Assembly (NCBI GenBank): GCA_024231905.1
Contig: JAAEQC010000094.1
Location: 1-42,802 of the forward strand
Direction of reading: 5' to 3'
DNA: 42,802 nucleotides
From: a bacterium
GTDB taxonomy: Bacteria; Krumholzibacteriota; Krumholzibacteriia; LZORAL124-64-63
This document shows, piece by piece, positions 8,526 through 17,209 of this stretch. A program made the position numbers and the translations under genes. Numbering within the stretch: the stretch's first letter is position 1; each line of letters starts with the position of its first letter. The notes beneath the pieces are model-generated. The model was not told where the DNA came from, ran no database searches, and saw only the letters and a program-made list of their open reading frames with translations.

Positions 8526-10481
8526 ATGGCCGAGAACACCCCCCCCGAGGTCTACCCCCCGAATCCCGAGATCGCCGCCAACAGCCACATCGGCTCCATG
8601 GAGGAGTACGAACGCCTGTACCGGCTATCCCTGGACGATCCGGACGCCTTCTGGGCCCGGGAGGCCGAGAACATCTCCTGGTTCCACCCGTTCCGGCAGG
8701 TCTTCGATTCGGACTACGAGAATGTGGACTTCGCCTGGTACCTCGGCGGCCGCCTCAACGCCTGCTACAACTGCGTGGACCGGCACCTGAACGACAAGGG
8801 CGACGACGACGCCATCATCTGGGTCAAGGACGAGCCCGGCGAGTACGAGCGGATCACCTTCCGCGACCTCAAGCACGACGTGGCGCGGGTGGCCAACGTG
8901 CTGAAGGCCCACGGGGTGCGCAAGGGTGACCGGGTGTGCATCTACATGCCCATGATCCCGGAGCTGGCCTACACCATGCTGGCCTGCGCGCGCATCGGGG
9001 CCATCCACAGCATCGTCTTCGGGGGCTTCAGCAGCGAGGCCATCCGGGACCGGATCCTGGACGCGGGCTGCAAGGTCGTCGTCACCGCCAACGAAGGACT
9101 GCGTGGGGGCAAGATCCTCAAGCTGAAGCGGACGGTGGATCGGGCCGTGGACGGCCTGGACATGGTTGAGACCGTGCTTGTGGCGCGGCGCACCGACAAC
9201 GAGACCGAGATGCGCGCCGGCCGCGACTTCTGGCTGGACGAGGAGTGCCGCAAGCAGCGGTCCACGTGTTCGGTGGAGTGGATGGGCTCGGAGGATCCGT
9301 TGTTCGTCCTCTACACATCCGGGTCCACGGGCAAGCCCAAGGGCGTCATGCACACCACCGGCGGCTACATGGTGTACGCCCAGATGACCCACCGCATGGT
9401 CTTCAACTACCACCCGGGGGACGTCTACTTCTGCGCCGCGGACATCGGCTGGATCACCGGGCACAGCTACATCATCTACGGTCCCCTGGCCAACGGGGCG
9501 ACCACGGTCATGTTCGAGTCCATCCCCACCTACCCGGACGCCGGCCGGTATTGGCAGATCGTCGACGATCTGGGCGTGAACATCTTCTACACGGCGCCCA
9601 CGGCCATCCGCGCCATCGCCCGCGAAGGCGACCAGCACCTGGAGGCCAGCAAGCGCGACTCCCTGCGTGTCCTGGGCACCGTGGGTGAGCCCATCAACCC
9701 GGAGACCTGGCGCTGGTACTACGAGAAGGTGGGCCACGGCCAATGCGCCGTGGTCGACACCTGGTGGCAGACCGAGACGGGGGGCATCATGATCACGCCT
9801 CTGCCCGGCATCACGCCCCTGAAGCCGGGGTCGGCGACCTTCCCCTTCTTCGGCGTCAAACCCGTGCTCATGGATGAGGACCGCAAGCCCATCGAGGGCA
9901 ACGGCGTCAGCGGGAACCTCTGCCTGGTGCAGAGCTGGCCCGGCCAGGCGCGCACCGTGTGGGGCGACCACCACCGCTTCTACGAGACCTACTTCAGCCA
10001 GTACCCAGGCTACTACTTCACGGGCGACGGTTGCCGTCGCGATGAGGACGGCTACTACTGGATCACCGGCCGCGTGGACGACGTCATCAACGTCTCCGGG
10101 CATCGCATGGGCACCGCCGAGGTGGAGTCGGCCCTGGTGGCCCACGAGGTGGTGGCCGAGGCCGCGGTGGTCGGTTTTCCCCACGAGATCAAGGGCCAGG
10201 GCATCTTCGCCTACGTGATCATCGGAGCCGACGGCGAGACGGACGGGGAGCTGGTGGGTGCGCTGAAGGAACAGGTGCGCCACGTCATCGGTCCCATCGC
10301 CTCGCCGGACGAGATCATGATCGTGCCGGGGCTGCCCAAGACGCGGTCGGGGAAGATCATGCGGCGGATATTGCGCAAGATCGCGGCGGGGGATTACACG
10401 GGGCTGGGGGATGTGTCGACGCTGGCGGATCCGTCGGTGGTGGAGAAATTGATCGAGGGGCATAAGGAACTGATGGAGTAG
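8526..10481 (+). CDS. acs: Acetyl-CoA synthetase (AMP-forming)
   Basis: A 651-residue protein, the usual length of Acs. The ATG at 8526 follows GAGGAG; the frame runs open upstream to 8325, but that part overlaps the exonuclease gene and the promoter. It activates acetate with ATP and CoA to acetyl-CoA in the cytoplasm. Visible motifs are [12 protein letters not shown] (AMP-binding P-loop), [27 protein letters not shown] (hinge) and [11 protein letters not shown], with the catalytic and acetylatable Lys at 610 (Lys609 in Salmonella). The N-terminal Acs region ([12 protein letters not shown]) is complete. It is convergent with the lipoprotein gene downstream, with hairpins between them. Confidence 0.97.
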   Translation: MAENTPPEVYPPNPEIAANSHIGSMEEYERLYRLSLDDPDAFWAREAENISWFHPFRQVFDSDYENVDFAWYLGGRLNACYNCVDRHLNDKGDDDAIIWVKDEPGEYERITFRDLKHDVARVANVLKAHGVRKGDRVCIYMPMIPELAYTMLACARIGAIHSIVFGGFSSEAIRDRILDAGCKVVVTANEGLRGGKILKLKRTVDRAVDGLDMVETVLVARRTDNETEMRAGRDFWLDEECRKQRSTCSVEWMGSEDPLFVLYTSGSTGKPKGVMHTTGGYMVYAQMTHRMVFNYHPGDVYFCAADIGWITGHSYIIYGPLANGATTVMFESIPTYPDAGRYWQIVDDLGVNIFYTAPTAIRAIAREGDQHLEASKRDSLRVLGTVGEPINPETWRWYYEKVGHGQCAVVDTWWQTETGGIMITPLPGITPLKPGSATFPFFGVKPVLMDEDRKPIEGNGVSGNLCLVQSWPGQARTVWGDHHRFYETYFSQYPGYYFTGDGCRRDEDGYYWITGRVDDVINVSGHRMGTAEVESALVAHEVVAEAAVVGFPHEIKGQGIFAYVIIGADGETDGELVGALKEQVRHVIGPIASPDEIMIVPGLPKTRSGKIMRRILRKIAAGDYTGLGDVSTLADPSVVEKLIEGHKELME

Positions 10482-10586
10482 ATGAGGATTGTCGCGGCGA
10501 TCCCGGGCGACGCAAGCCCCGAAGTCTTCGAAAGAACCCCAACTACGGCCTGCCGAGGCCCGGGTCAGGGGCCGATAGACTCCGCC

Positions 10587-10622
10587 GAACGCTGCCGCAG
10601 CCATAATGCTGCGGCAGCGTTC
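10587..10622. terminator. Perfect 15-bp hairpin between convergent genes
   Basis: gaacgctgccgcagc (10587-10601) and its exact reverse complement (10608-10622) flank a 6-base loop, cataat. It lies between acs (plus) and the minus-strand lipoprotein gene, so it can end transcription from both sides, although no T tract follows on either strand. Confidence 0.6.
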
Positions 10623-10652
10623 CGGTACCCCGTCCCCCACGGCGGGGCACCG
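10623..10652 (-). terminator. Second hairpin downstream of the minus-strand lipoprotein gene
   Basis: cggtaccccg (10623-10632) pairs with cggggcaccg (10643-10652), with one mismatch. It lies 13 bases after the minus-strand lipoprotein stop codon and abuts the 15-bp hairpin, giving a tandem terminator-like arrangement. Confidence 0.35.
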
Positions 10653-10665
10653 GAGCGAATCTTCC

Positions 10666-12363
10666 CTACGGTAATACCTCGAACGTCCGCGGCAGCGGCG
10701 CCACGAAGATCGCGTCGTCGACGGTGCGGCCGATGGCCCGCAGGTCGTACCAGCCAGGGGTGAGGGTGCCGCCGGGGATGGTGATGCTCGAGGTGCCGGC
10801 AAGGGTCTGGGTCAGCAAGACGCCGGTGGGCACGAAATCCACCAGCGAGTACACGATCCACTCGATGCTCGTAACCTCGGGGTAGATATCGGTTATGTCA
10901 TGATACGCACCGCTGTCGATGGTGCGCAGCGTGGCCGTAAACGACTGGTTGGCCCGGGGTTTGGTAGCGCTCAGGAAGATCTCCGAGTAGGCCTGCGAGG
11001 CGATCACCGGCACTGTCAGCGTGCGGTTCTCGATGATCGAGCCGTCGTACGTGACGGTCAATCGCAGGCGCGTATCGGCCGTCACCTCCAGGACCAGTTC
11101 TGTTCCCTCGCCGATCTTGTGCTCCTCGTCCATGCCTCCGCCGTGGTCCATGATATACCACCACTCGAAGACCTCGCCGGCTCTGCCGTCGCCGCAACTG
11201 TTGGCGATCAGGGTGACCGCGGTTCCCGGCAGGACCGGCTCGGTGGTCGGTGCTCCTGCGACCTCGACGATGATGGCGCAACGTGCGCCGGTGTGGCCCG
11301 AGACCGAGCGCCAGGGACCCAGACCGTGTTCGTTGGTACCGCGGATCCGATAGGTGACATCGGTATCCTCGGGCAGACCCAGATCCTCGTATGTCGTGGT
11401 GGTGTACGGAATGCCCGACGCAACTTCTGTCCAGCCCGGGCCGCCGGCGACCAGGACCTCCAGGTCATATCCAGCCGCGGTCGGCGTGGCATGCCAGGAC
11501 ATCTTCATGGCGGTGTCGTTCTGGGGGTTTGCCCATACGGTGAATGCCTCGATGGGATCGGGCACGTCGCCGCCGGGGCCGAAGTAGGTCACGAACATGG
11601 GCTGGGTGGGAGGATACAGATAGTCACCTGTCCTGGCCTGCAACCAGTACCAGTAGATCTTGGCCTGCCCGCCCATGGCCCGGTCGATGAGGATCGGATT
11701 GTAGTAGCTCGGCCGGACCGCATAGATGGCCTCAGGTAGCGGAGGCGTACCGAAGCTGTTCACACCCGTCCGTTTGATCACAATGGTGCGATCGAAATGC
11801 TCTTCCCAGGTGACGACGATGCCGTTCTGCTCGCCGTCCCATCTGGCCCGGGGGTCGCCGATGGGAGCGTTCTGGTACCCCGTCCACTCCGTCACACCAT
11901 AGCGGCTGAAATGCTGGAGTTCCGAGGTCACCGCACCGGCGTCGGCATCGTAGTCCGATTCCGTCAGTTCGACGTATCCGTTCTCTTCGTCTACCCGAAC
12001 GATGAAGATACTTGCCGAACTGACCGCGTCCTTGTCGACCACCATGGTCAGTGCTACGGGCTGTTCGAATACTGTGCCTTCGGGACCGAACTCGTAGTGG
12101 GTACCGTCGATGATCGGCAACGAAGTGTTGCCTGCTGCCTTGACCGTGATGGTCACGTCCCCGGTCAGGGCGCCCGCCGGAATCACCAGTTCGGCCTTGC
12201 CGTCGGGCGAGGCCACGGTACCGCCGCCGGCGCCGATGGTTACCGAGGTTTCAGGTACAGGTGCGGGCGGGGATGTCGTGTCGTCGCTGCAGGAGACCAG
12301 CAAGGTGGCCAACAGCGACAGACAGATCGCCGACATCAGCCGACGTATATCGAATCCGGACAT
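10666..12363 (-). CDS. Lipoprotein with ZU5-like and fibronectin-III-like domains
   Basis: A 565-residue protein. The ATG at 12363 is preceded by GGAGGAAATGGC, a strong site; the frame extends 33 codons further but has no better start. The signal ends LLATLLVSC with Cys25 as lipidation site, and a Thr/Pro linker follows. Residues about 35-120 resemble a ZU5-type domain seen in FCB surface proteins (GGGTVASPDGKAELVIPAGAL, YEFGPEGTVFEQPVAL). An FN3-like module follows (MKMSWHATPTAAGYDLEVLV, then YRIRGTNEHGLGPW), and the C-terminal half has more beta-sandwich-like segments. It is probably a cell-surface or periplasmic adhesion or scaffold protein; no catalytic motif is visible. It lies 345 bases downstream of the anti-sigma gene on the same strand and could be part of its regulon. 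Confidence 0.8.
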   Translation of the reverse strand: MSGFDIRRLMSAICLSLLATLLVSCSDDTTSPPAPVPETSVTIGAGGGTVASPDGKAELVIPAGALTGDVTITVKAAGNTSLPIIDGTHYEFGPEGTVFEQPVALTMVVDKDAVSSASIFIVRVDEENGYVELTESDYDADAGAVTSELQHFSRYGVTEWTGYQNAPIGDPRARWDGEQNGIVVTWEEHFDRTIVIKRTGVNSFGTPPLPEAIYAVRPSYYNPILIDRAMGGQAKIYWYWLQARTGDYLYPPTQPMFVTYFGPGGDVPDPIEAFTVWANPQNDTAMKMSWHATPTAAGYDLEVLVAGGPGWTEVASGIPYTTTTYEDLGLPEDTDVTYRIRGTNEHGLGPWRSVSGHTGARCAIIVEVAGAPTTEPVLPGTAVTLIANSCGDGRAGEVFEWWYIMDHGGGMDEEHKIGEGTELVLEVTADTRLRLTVTYDGSIIENRTLTVPVIASQAYSEIFLSATKPRANQSFTATLRTIDSGAYHDITDIYPEVTSIEWIVYSLVDFVPTGVLLTQTLAGTSSITIPGGTLTPGWYDLRAIGRTVDDAIFVAPLPRTFEVLP

Positions 12364-12708
12364 GCCATTTCCTCCACGGTGATTGGGGGCGATGCGGCCG
12401 CCGGCCCAAAGGTCAGGTACCAGCACCCTGGCGACCGGAAACGCATTTGGTCGCCTTTGCACCTGAGTGAGACGGTGGAAGTACCAGGCCGAATCACATT
12501 CAGGTCGATATTCTTGAAATGAATTCCGTTATCAGGGGCTCGCCGAGGGCTGTGCCTCTGAGAAATACGTCTGGGTGGTGAGTGGGGTACACGTGGCCCC
12601 AGGGCCCTGCGGTGTTGGGCTAATCCAGTGATATGCGGTGATTATTTGCGATAAGCGGCATTTTTGGGCCCCCGGGGGGTCCTGGACACAATCTCGGAGG
12701 CACAACTG
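12364..12708. other. Intergenic region, no gene seen
   Basis: 345 bases between the anti-sigma gene and the lipoprotein gene, both on the minus strand. It should hold the lipoprotein promoter, but I see no convincing -35/-10 pair. A GC-rich hairpin at about 12666-12682 (gggcccccggggggtcc) lies just after the anti-sigma stop and may end that transcript; its run of T is on the wrong strand for a minus-strand intrinsic terminator. Confidence 0.5.
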
Positions 12709-13416
12709 TCAGGGCGCAACCAGCGTTGCCAGCGCGGAACGCGCAACCAGGTCACCATGTTGCAGTGCTTCCACCCGCCAAAGCAGGAGTGCGCTGCCGC
12801 CGCCCGCGGTTTGGAGCTGGTCCGGTACCAGACGCAACATCGTACCGGTGCCGGCGGGGAATGACGCGACCTCGCGCAATTGCTCGTCGTACAAGACCAC
12901 TCGATAATCCGTCGCGCCGCTGGAGGCTCGCCAGGTCAAATCCAGACCGCCGTCATCAGCCCGGGAAACCGCTTCAAGAATAATGGACCCGGCCGGATCG
13001 ACGGCGCCGTCGGTCCGCAGGCGCACGTCGTTGCTGTCCGGGAGCCGGTCGTGCAGATTCAGGTTGAGGCCGAAGGCGACGGCGAGTACCGCGGCCACGC
13101 CCAGGGACCAGGCCAGTCGACGAGATGTCATACGCGGTCGGCCGAGATGTGGAGGAGCTTCTTCGGCAACGGGTTCATCTGATCGGTGATCAGCACTCCG
13201 ACCCAGGATCTCAGTCTCCAGGAAGGTGCCGAGGGCTTCCTCGGCAGCCTGTTCTTGTGGATCCGGTTCTGCCTCGCCCAATGTTAGGAACCGCTCGTAG
13301 GCAGACAATTGGGCCCGGCACCGGACACACTCTTCCAGATGGTCACGGCCGGGATCATCCCCCGGCAGGTTGTGGATCGTCTCGAGTTCAGTGGGGTCGT
13401 AGCACGGGCTACTCAT
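12709..13416 (-). CDS. Zinc-finger anti-sigma factor, single-pass membrane protein
   Basis: A 235-residue protein. The ATG at 13416 has GGGAGGTG upstream and overlaps the sigma gene by 8 bases; a longer frame to 13560 lies inside the sigma gene and is rejected. H26, C30 and C33 (HLEECVRC) give the HxxxCxxC zinc anti-sigma motif. An acidic stretch follows, then one membrane helix at about 101-119. The C-terminal 115 residues are predicted periplasmic and contain an FN3-like pattern (LDLTWRASSGATDYRVVLYD, LLLWRVEAL). It should hold the ECF sigma factor at the membrane until a signal releases it. The gene follows the sigma factor in one operon with the CHAT protease. Confidence 0.85.
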   Translation of the reverse strand: MSSPCYDPTELETIHNLPGDDPGRDHLEECVRCRAQLSAYERFLTLGEAEPDPQEQAAEEALGTFLETEILGRSADHRSDEPVAEEAPPHLGRPRMTSRRLAWSLGVAAVLAVAFGLNLNLHDRLPDSNDVRLRTDGAVDPAGSIILEAVSRADDGGLDLTWRASSGATDYRVVLYDEQLREVASFPAGTGTMLRLVPDQLQTAGGGSALLLWRVEALQHGDLVARSALATLVAP

Positions 13417-14047
13417 GGCGGGACACCTCCCGGGGCCCGAGGTCGCCGGGCCAGTCGCCGCGCAGCTTGCGCCGGGCGGTCTGCAGGACCCCCCGGGCTC
13501 CCGAAGCGGCGGTGATGTGCAAAACCGCACCGATCTCGTCCACCGACATACCCTCCACATAGCGCAGCCAGACTGCGTCCTGTTCCAACGGGGCCAGACG
13601 ACTGGCCAGCCTCTGGCGCAGCAGCTGTTCCTCTTCCCGCCGGTGCGTGGCGGCTGCCGGGTCGGCCGTCGGGTCGGCCAGCCAATGACAGCTGTCCAGA
13701 TCCTCGGTGTGGCGGTTGTTTTTGCGCAACTCGTCCAGGCAGCGGTTCCGTGTCAGTGTGAAAAGCCAGGATGAGAACCGCGAGCGGCCGCCGAAGGATG
13801 GCAGTTTGCGGTAGGCGTTCAGCAGGACTTCCTGTGCCATGTCCAAGGTCCTCTCGCCATCCGGCTGGTACTTGCGGCACCAACGGTAGACGTGGCTCCG
13901 GTACCGCCCCAGCAGTTCGGAAGCCGCTCGCCGGCCCAGGTCTCCGCCGGCATCACCCTGCGCCAGTGCGATGAGGTCGTCGTCGGTTGCGTTGCGCAAG
14001 TCTTGGCTTTGCATGGTGTGAGACGAACTCTCCTGCCCAAAAATCAC
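13409..14047 (-). CDS. ECF-family RNA polymerase sigma factor
   Basis: Up to 212 residues. The GTG at 14047 overlaps the CHAT stop (GTGA) but has no Shine-Dalgarno; an ATG at 14014 (product starting MQSQDLRN) has AGGAG about 14 bases upstream, so the start is uncertain by 11 residues. Sigma region 2 is clear (YRWCRKYQ, LDMAQEVLLNAYRKLPSF, RFSSWLFTLTRNRCLDELRK) and region 4 follows (RLAPLEQDAVWLRYVEGMSVDEIGAVLHI, ARGVLQTARRKLR). No region 1 or 3 is present, so it is of the ECF class. It is translationally coupled to the protease upstream and the anti-sigma factor downstream. Its target promoters are unknown; its own operon promoter is a candidate. Confidence 0.92.
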   Translation of the reverse strand: MIFGQESSSHTMQSQDLRNATDDDLIALAQGDAGGDLGRRAASELLGRYRSHVYRWCRKYQPDGERTLDMAQEVLLNAYRKLPSFGGRSRFSSWLFTLTRNRCLDELRKNNRHTEDLDSCHWLADPTADPAAATHRREEEQLLRQRLASRLAPLEQDAVWLRYVEGMSVDEIGAVLHITAASGARGVLQTARRKLRGDWPGDLGPREVSRHE

Positions 14048-16809
14048 AGGTGGCGACGGATTGCGGCGCGTCGCACGAACCAGAACCCGATCACTGCTAT
14101 CGACACCAGTACAATGATTGGCGCTATCCGTGTCAACAGGGAGGTCCTGCGGCCCAGGGGCAGGACCATGGATCCCTCACCCAGGACCACGAAACCGGAC
14201 CAGAAGAACGGGTGGGAAGTACGGTCGCGGGCCGCCACCGCCTGTTGTGCCTGACGTAGAGCCGCCGACACGGTATGACCGGCGGCCAATCGGTCGTAGA
14301 ACGTGACCATCAGCCTGGCGGTGGCCATGTCATCGACGGGCCACAGAGCCGCGACCACCGTTGGCGTGCCGGCGGCCAGGAAGGCACTCCCCAGTCCCAG
14401 GACCCCTTCGGCGTCCAGAACCCGTCCACTGGCCGACTCGCAACCGGCAAGCACGGCCAGGCGTGCGTTGAGATCCAATGCGGCGACCTGCCGGGCCTCG
14501 ATGGCGTGGTCCATGCTGTCCATCATCGCCCGGGACAAGTTGATTGCCGAACGCCACGGGTACTCGGTGTTCACCGTGGCATGAGTGGCAAAATGGAGCA
14601 GGTCGTAACCGATCAGCTCGCTTGCCGCAGGTTCGCCTTCGGCGCCGCGGAGCAGTTCTGTCGACACACCGAGGTATTCGCGTTCGAGAAGGGCGGCTTC
14701 ACTGAACTCCGCGCCGCCACGGGTTCTGCGCCCACCACCCACTACCAGACTGCGCAGACCGGTATCGGGAGTGCCGGTGTGCGGGGACCTTCTGTGCAGG
14801 CGCTGGGCCGCCAGTATGCTAACCGACGGTACTCTGCACACATCCGGCGTGTTGTTCGACATGAAGCGCAGCAGTAGCGGCAATGGCAGGCGATGCAGCG
14901 AGCCGTCCGGCACGAAGATCACCGAGGATCGGTCACTCAGCAGGTCGGCGACCGGACCCAGGAGCTCGCCGGCCAGCGCCCGCGCTCCGGCTTCGATGAC
15001 GGACTCAGGCACGGACAACATCGCATTTCCGGACGGCCGCGACGGTATGAGGATCAACTCCAGCAGGCGATCGATGCGGTCGTCCAACCCGCTCGCACTC
15101 GGCAGATTCACCACACGCGATTCGGTGCTGGTCACCGCGAACATGATGGATTCGTGCCGGCCTACCAGGAAATCCAGGAGGATCTCGTCGTCATGCAGTA
15201 CGGTGGTCTGCAAGTAATCAAGATCCACGGTTGCAACGCTGTCGGCGGCCATCGGACCGGGTCCGCGCATACGTTCCTGCAGGGTGCGGGCCTTGAAGAA
15301 CTGGGAAACCGCCAGGGCCTTGTCCTGCCGCCGGCGATCCTCCGGCTCGGGCCCGTGATCGAGGTAGAGCCGAGCCAGGCTTGTGCTGATCGAGTGGGTC
15401 GTGGCTCCCAACTGCTCGCGCCATTGCCACTCTCGGGGCAGCGTCCGCAGTTCCCGCCAGACCTGGGCTGCTTCTTCGAGATCGGCCAGGGCGGCTCGTG
15501 GAACGCCCAGACGTTCGTCCGCCTCCGCCATCAGCGCTAGGGCTTCGAGACGCTCACGATTCAGACCCAACTCGCGGCTGGTCGCGTCGGCTCGGCCCAG
15601 TGCCGTCCGCGCTTCCGACCAGGCCGATGTCTGGACCAGGGCGTCGCCCAACGCCAGTGCGTACATGACCTGCAGGCGCTTCTCCTCGACCTGTCGAGCC
15701 CAGGTTTCATGCGTGCGGAGAATCTCCACCGCTTCGGCGGCACGGTCCTGCCTGATCAGAACCCTGGACAGTAGGTACAGCGACTCCATACGATCGGCGG
15801 TCTCGACCTCCATCCCGTCAGTGATCTGGCTCAGGAGAGATTCGGCCAGCCCCAGGCGACCCTGTATGATCCGCACCTCGGCGAAAGAGAACATGATATC
15901 CGCCTCGAATCCTGTGCTGCCCCGAGCGCGGATCAGGTCCAGCAGATCCTCGCACCGGCGGACTGACGATTCGAAGTGTCCGAGCCGAGCTTCTGCCACC
16001 GCGATACCTTTGGCCGGATATATCCACTCCAGCTCCGAACGGTCGGCCTTCATCAGCTCCTCGGCCCGTCGGAAACGCACGAGGGCACGGTCGGCGTCGC
16101 CCAGGTCCAGATGCAGGGCGCCCAGGTTGTTCTCGGACAGCCCGGCGATGTAGGGACGTCCGGCTTCCTGCGCCAGCGCCGAAACCCGAGCCAGCACATC
16201 CACGGCCTCTTCGAATTCGCCAAGATTTACCAACACCATGCCCAGTCCGTTGAGCATGAAGAGTTCACCCCCCGGCGTACCGTTGGCCCGGTGCAGGGCA
16301 GCCGCGGTGGTATAGCGTTGTCGGGCGGATTCCAGCTTCAGCTCCTGCCAATCACCGTAGGCCAAACCTCCCAGGGCCCAGGCCTCGTGCTCGGTGTCTC
16401 CGTAACGCCGGGATTCCTGCAACAGGAGCGCAACTTCGGCCGCGGCTGCCGGTTCGCGGCCTACCTGCCAAAGGGCAACCGCGTACCAGCGGCGCACGCG
16501 CAGCAGCGACATCGTATCACCCAGGGCCAAGGCCAACTCACGGGCAGTCTCCAGGGCGGGCACTGCGGGTACGGAGCGGCCGATTGCCGTTTGCATGCGA
16601 CCCTGTCGCAGCGACATGTCCAGCAGGAGCAGGGAATCGCCTGCGGCCCGGGCGGTGGCGGCGGCGGACCGTACTGCGGACAGTGCGGCGTCGGTGGCGC
16701 CGGCCTGCCACAGGGAATCGATGGTCGCGCTGGAGGCGGCAATGGTGCGTGATGAAGCGGCTGCTGGCGCGTTGGCGCCTATCATACCGACAGCCAAGAC
16801 CAGGAGCAT
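14044..16809 (-). CDS. TPR-CHAT protease (caspase-like), secreted and membrane-tethered
   Basis: A 921-residue protein. The N-terminus is hydrophobic (MLLVLAVGMIGANAPAAA) and looks like a signal peptide. Residues about 30-480 are TPR-like helical repeats (for example ELFMLNGLGMVLVNLGEFEEAVDV and SENNLGALHLDLGDADRALVRF). The CHAT caspase-like domain covers about 570-880, with catalytic His743 in LLHFATHATVN and Cys790 in LAGCESASG, then the family's GLGSAFLAAGTPTVVAALWPVDD. One membrane helix at about 895-912 is followed by a basic tail (RRAAIRRHL). Topology prediction puts TPR and CHAT in the periplasm. The Shine-Dalgarno is weak (AAAGGA, 22 bases upstream), so the start could differ slightly. 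It leads an operon with an ECF sigma factor and its anti-sigma factor. Confidence 0.9.
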   Translation of the reverse strand: MLLVLAVGMIGANAPAAASSRTIAASSATIDSLWQAGATDAALSAVRSAAATARAAGDSLLLLDMSLRQGRMQTAIGRSVPAVPALETARELALALGDTMSLLRVRRWYAVALWQVGREPAAAAEVALLLQESRRYGDTEHEAWALGGLAYGDWQELKLESARQRYTTAAALHRANGTPGGELFMLNGLGMVLVNLGEFEEAVDVLARVSALAQEAGRPYIAGLSENNLGALHLDLGDADRALVRFRRAEELMKADRSELEWIYPAKGIAVAEARLGHFESSVRRCEDLLDLIRARGSTGFEADIMFSFAEVRIIQGRLGLAESLLSQITDGMEVETADRMESLYLLSRVLIRQDRAAEAVEILRTHETWARQVEEKRLQVMYALALGDALVQTSAWSEARTALGRADATSRELGLNRERLEALALMAEADERLGVPRAALADLEEAAQVWRELRTLPREWQWREQLGATTHSISTSLARLYLDHGPEPEDRRRQDKALAVSQFFKARTLQERMRGPGPMAADSVATVDLDYLQTTVLHDDEILLDFLVGRHESIMFAVTSTESRVVNLPSASGLDDRIDRLLELILIPSRPSGNAMLSVPESVIEAGARALAGELLGPVADLLSDRSSVIFVPDGSLHRLPLPLLLRFMSNNTPDVCRVPSVSILAAQRLHRRSPHTGTPDTGLRSLVVGGGRRTRGGAEFSEAALLEREYLGVSTELLRGAEGEPAASELIGYDLLHFATHATVNTEYPWRSAINLSRAMMDSMDHAIEARQVAALDLNARLAVLAGCESASGRVLDAEGVLGLGSAFLAAGTPTVVAALWPVDDMATARLMVTFYDRLAAGHTVSAALRQAQQAVAARDRTSHPFFWSGFVVLGEGSMVLPLGRRTSLLTRIAPIIVLVSIAVIGFWFVRRAAIRRHL

Positions 16810-16873
16810 GAATACAGCGATGGCTCGTGGTGTCCTTTCGCTCTGGCTGTCGGCGGACAGTAGAATGTGGACG

Positions 16874-16902
16874 ATAATACTCTGTCATCGCCTTGTGAAC
16901 AA
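16874..16902 (-). promoter_or_regulatory. Putative promoter of the CHAT-sigma-anti-sigma operon
   Basis: On the minus strand TTGTTC (16902-16897) and TATTAT (16879-16874) are separated by exactly 17 bases. The start site would fall about 58 bases before the CHAT ATG. It looks like a housekeeping promoter, not an ECF-type one, which suggests constitutive supply of the system. Confidence 0.55.
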
Positions 16903-17031
16903 CGGTGATTCTTGGTCGAGGAGGGTGATGGCATCGTGGGGCCGATGAACGTCGCGAATCGACACTTCGTGCGACACCTGGCAATCTGCCCGGCAGTACG
17001 CGGCCAGACGCTCACGCCCCCGGAGGGAACC

Positions 17032-17150
17032 ATGACGACCAGCCCCCACCGTCTCACAATTGCCCTGCCGGCCCTTTCGCCATCCTGCTATTGGCCGGTT
17101 GCGGCGGCAAGACCAGCCAGCCCGAGATCGGCCGCGTCGCGGCGGGTTGT
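17032..17150 (+). pseudogene. Frameshifted start of a lipoprotein gene
   Basis: A strong Shine-Dalgarno (CGGAGGGAACC) precedes the ATG at 17032. The frame gives MTTSPHRLTIALPAL and then runs off into unrelated residues. The next frame, from about 17076, gives FAILLLAGCGGKTSQPEIG, a textbook lipobox. Restoring one T in the TTT run at 17075-17077 joins them into a complete lipoprotein signal. The continuing frame becomes nonsense and overlaps the propeller gene, so no mature protein remains. It is either gene decay or a one-base sequence error. The rest of the 16810-17209 gap holds the promoters listed nearby and nothing else I can identify. Confidence 0.55.
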
Positions 17151-17158
17151 GGTATATT
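17150..17158 (+). promoter_or_regulatory. Extended -10 element before the propeller gene
   Basis: TGG-TATATT at 17150-17158, within TTGTGGTATATTG, is an extended -10 without a clear -35. It lies 52 bases before the ATG at 17210. The same TGTGG/C-TA shape recurs before acs and before the glycosyltransferase gene. Confidence 0.45.
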
Positions 17159-17209
17159 GCCGGGGGGAGCATCGATCTCGATCTCATCTATCACAAGGAG
17201 GATTTCTTC

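Noticed and set aside
12709..16809. Type III-E CRISPR-Craspase locus
   Set aside because: No repeats, no Cas7-11-like or Csx30-like protein nearby; only the protease-sigma-inhibitor logic is shared.
17060..17209. N-terminal extension of the propeller protein
   Set aside because: The extension is Arg/Pro-rich filler overlapping the lipoprotein remnant, while AAGGAGGA sits just before the ATG at 17210.
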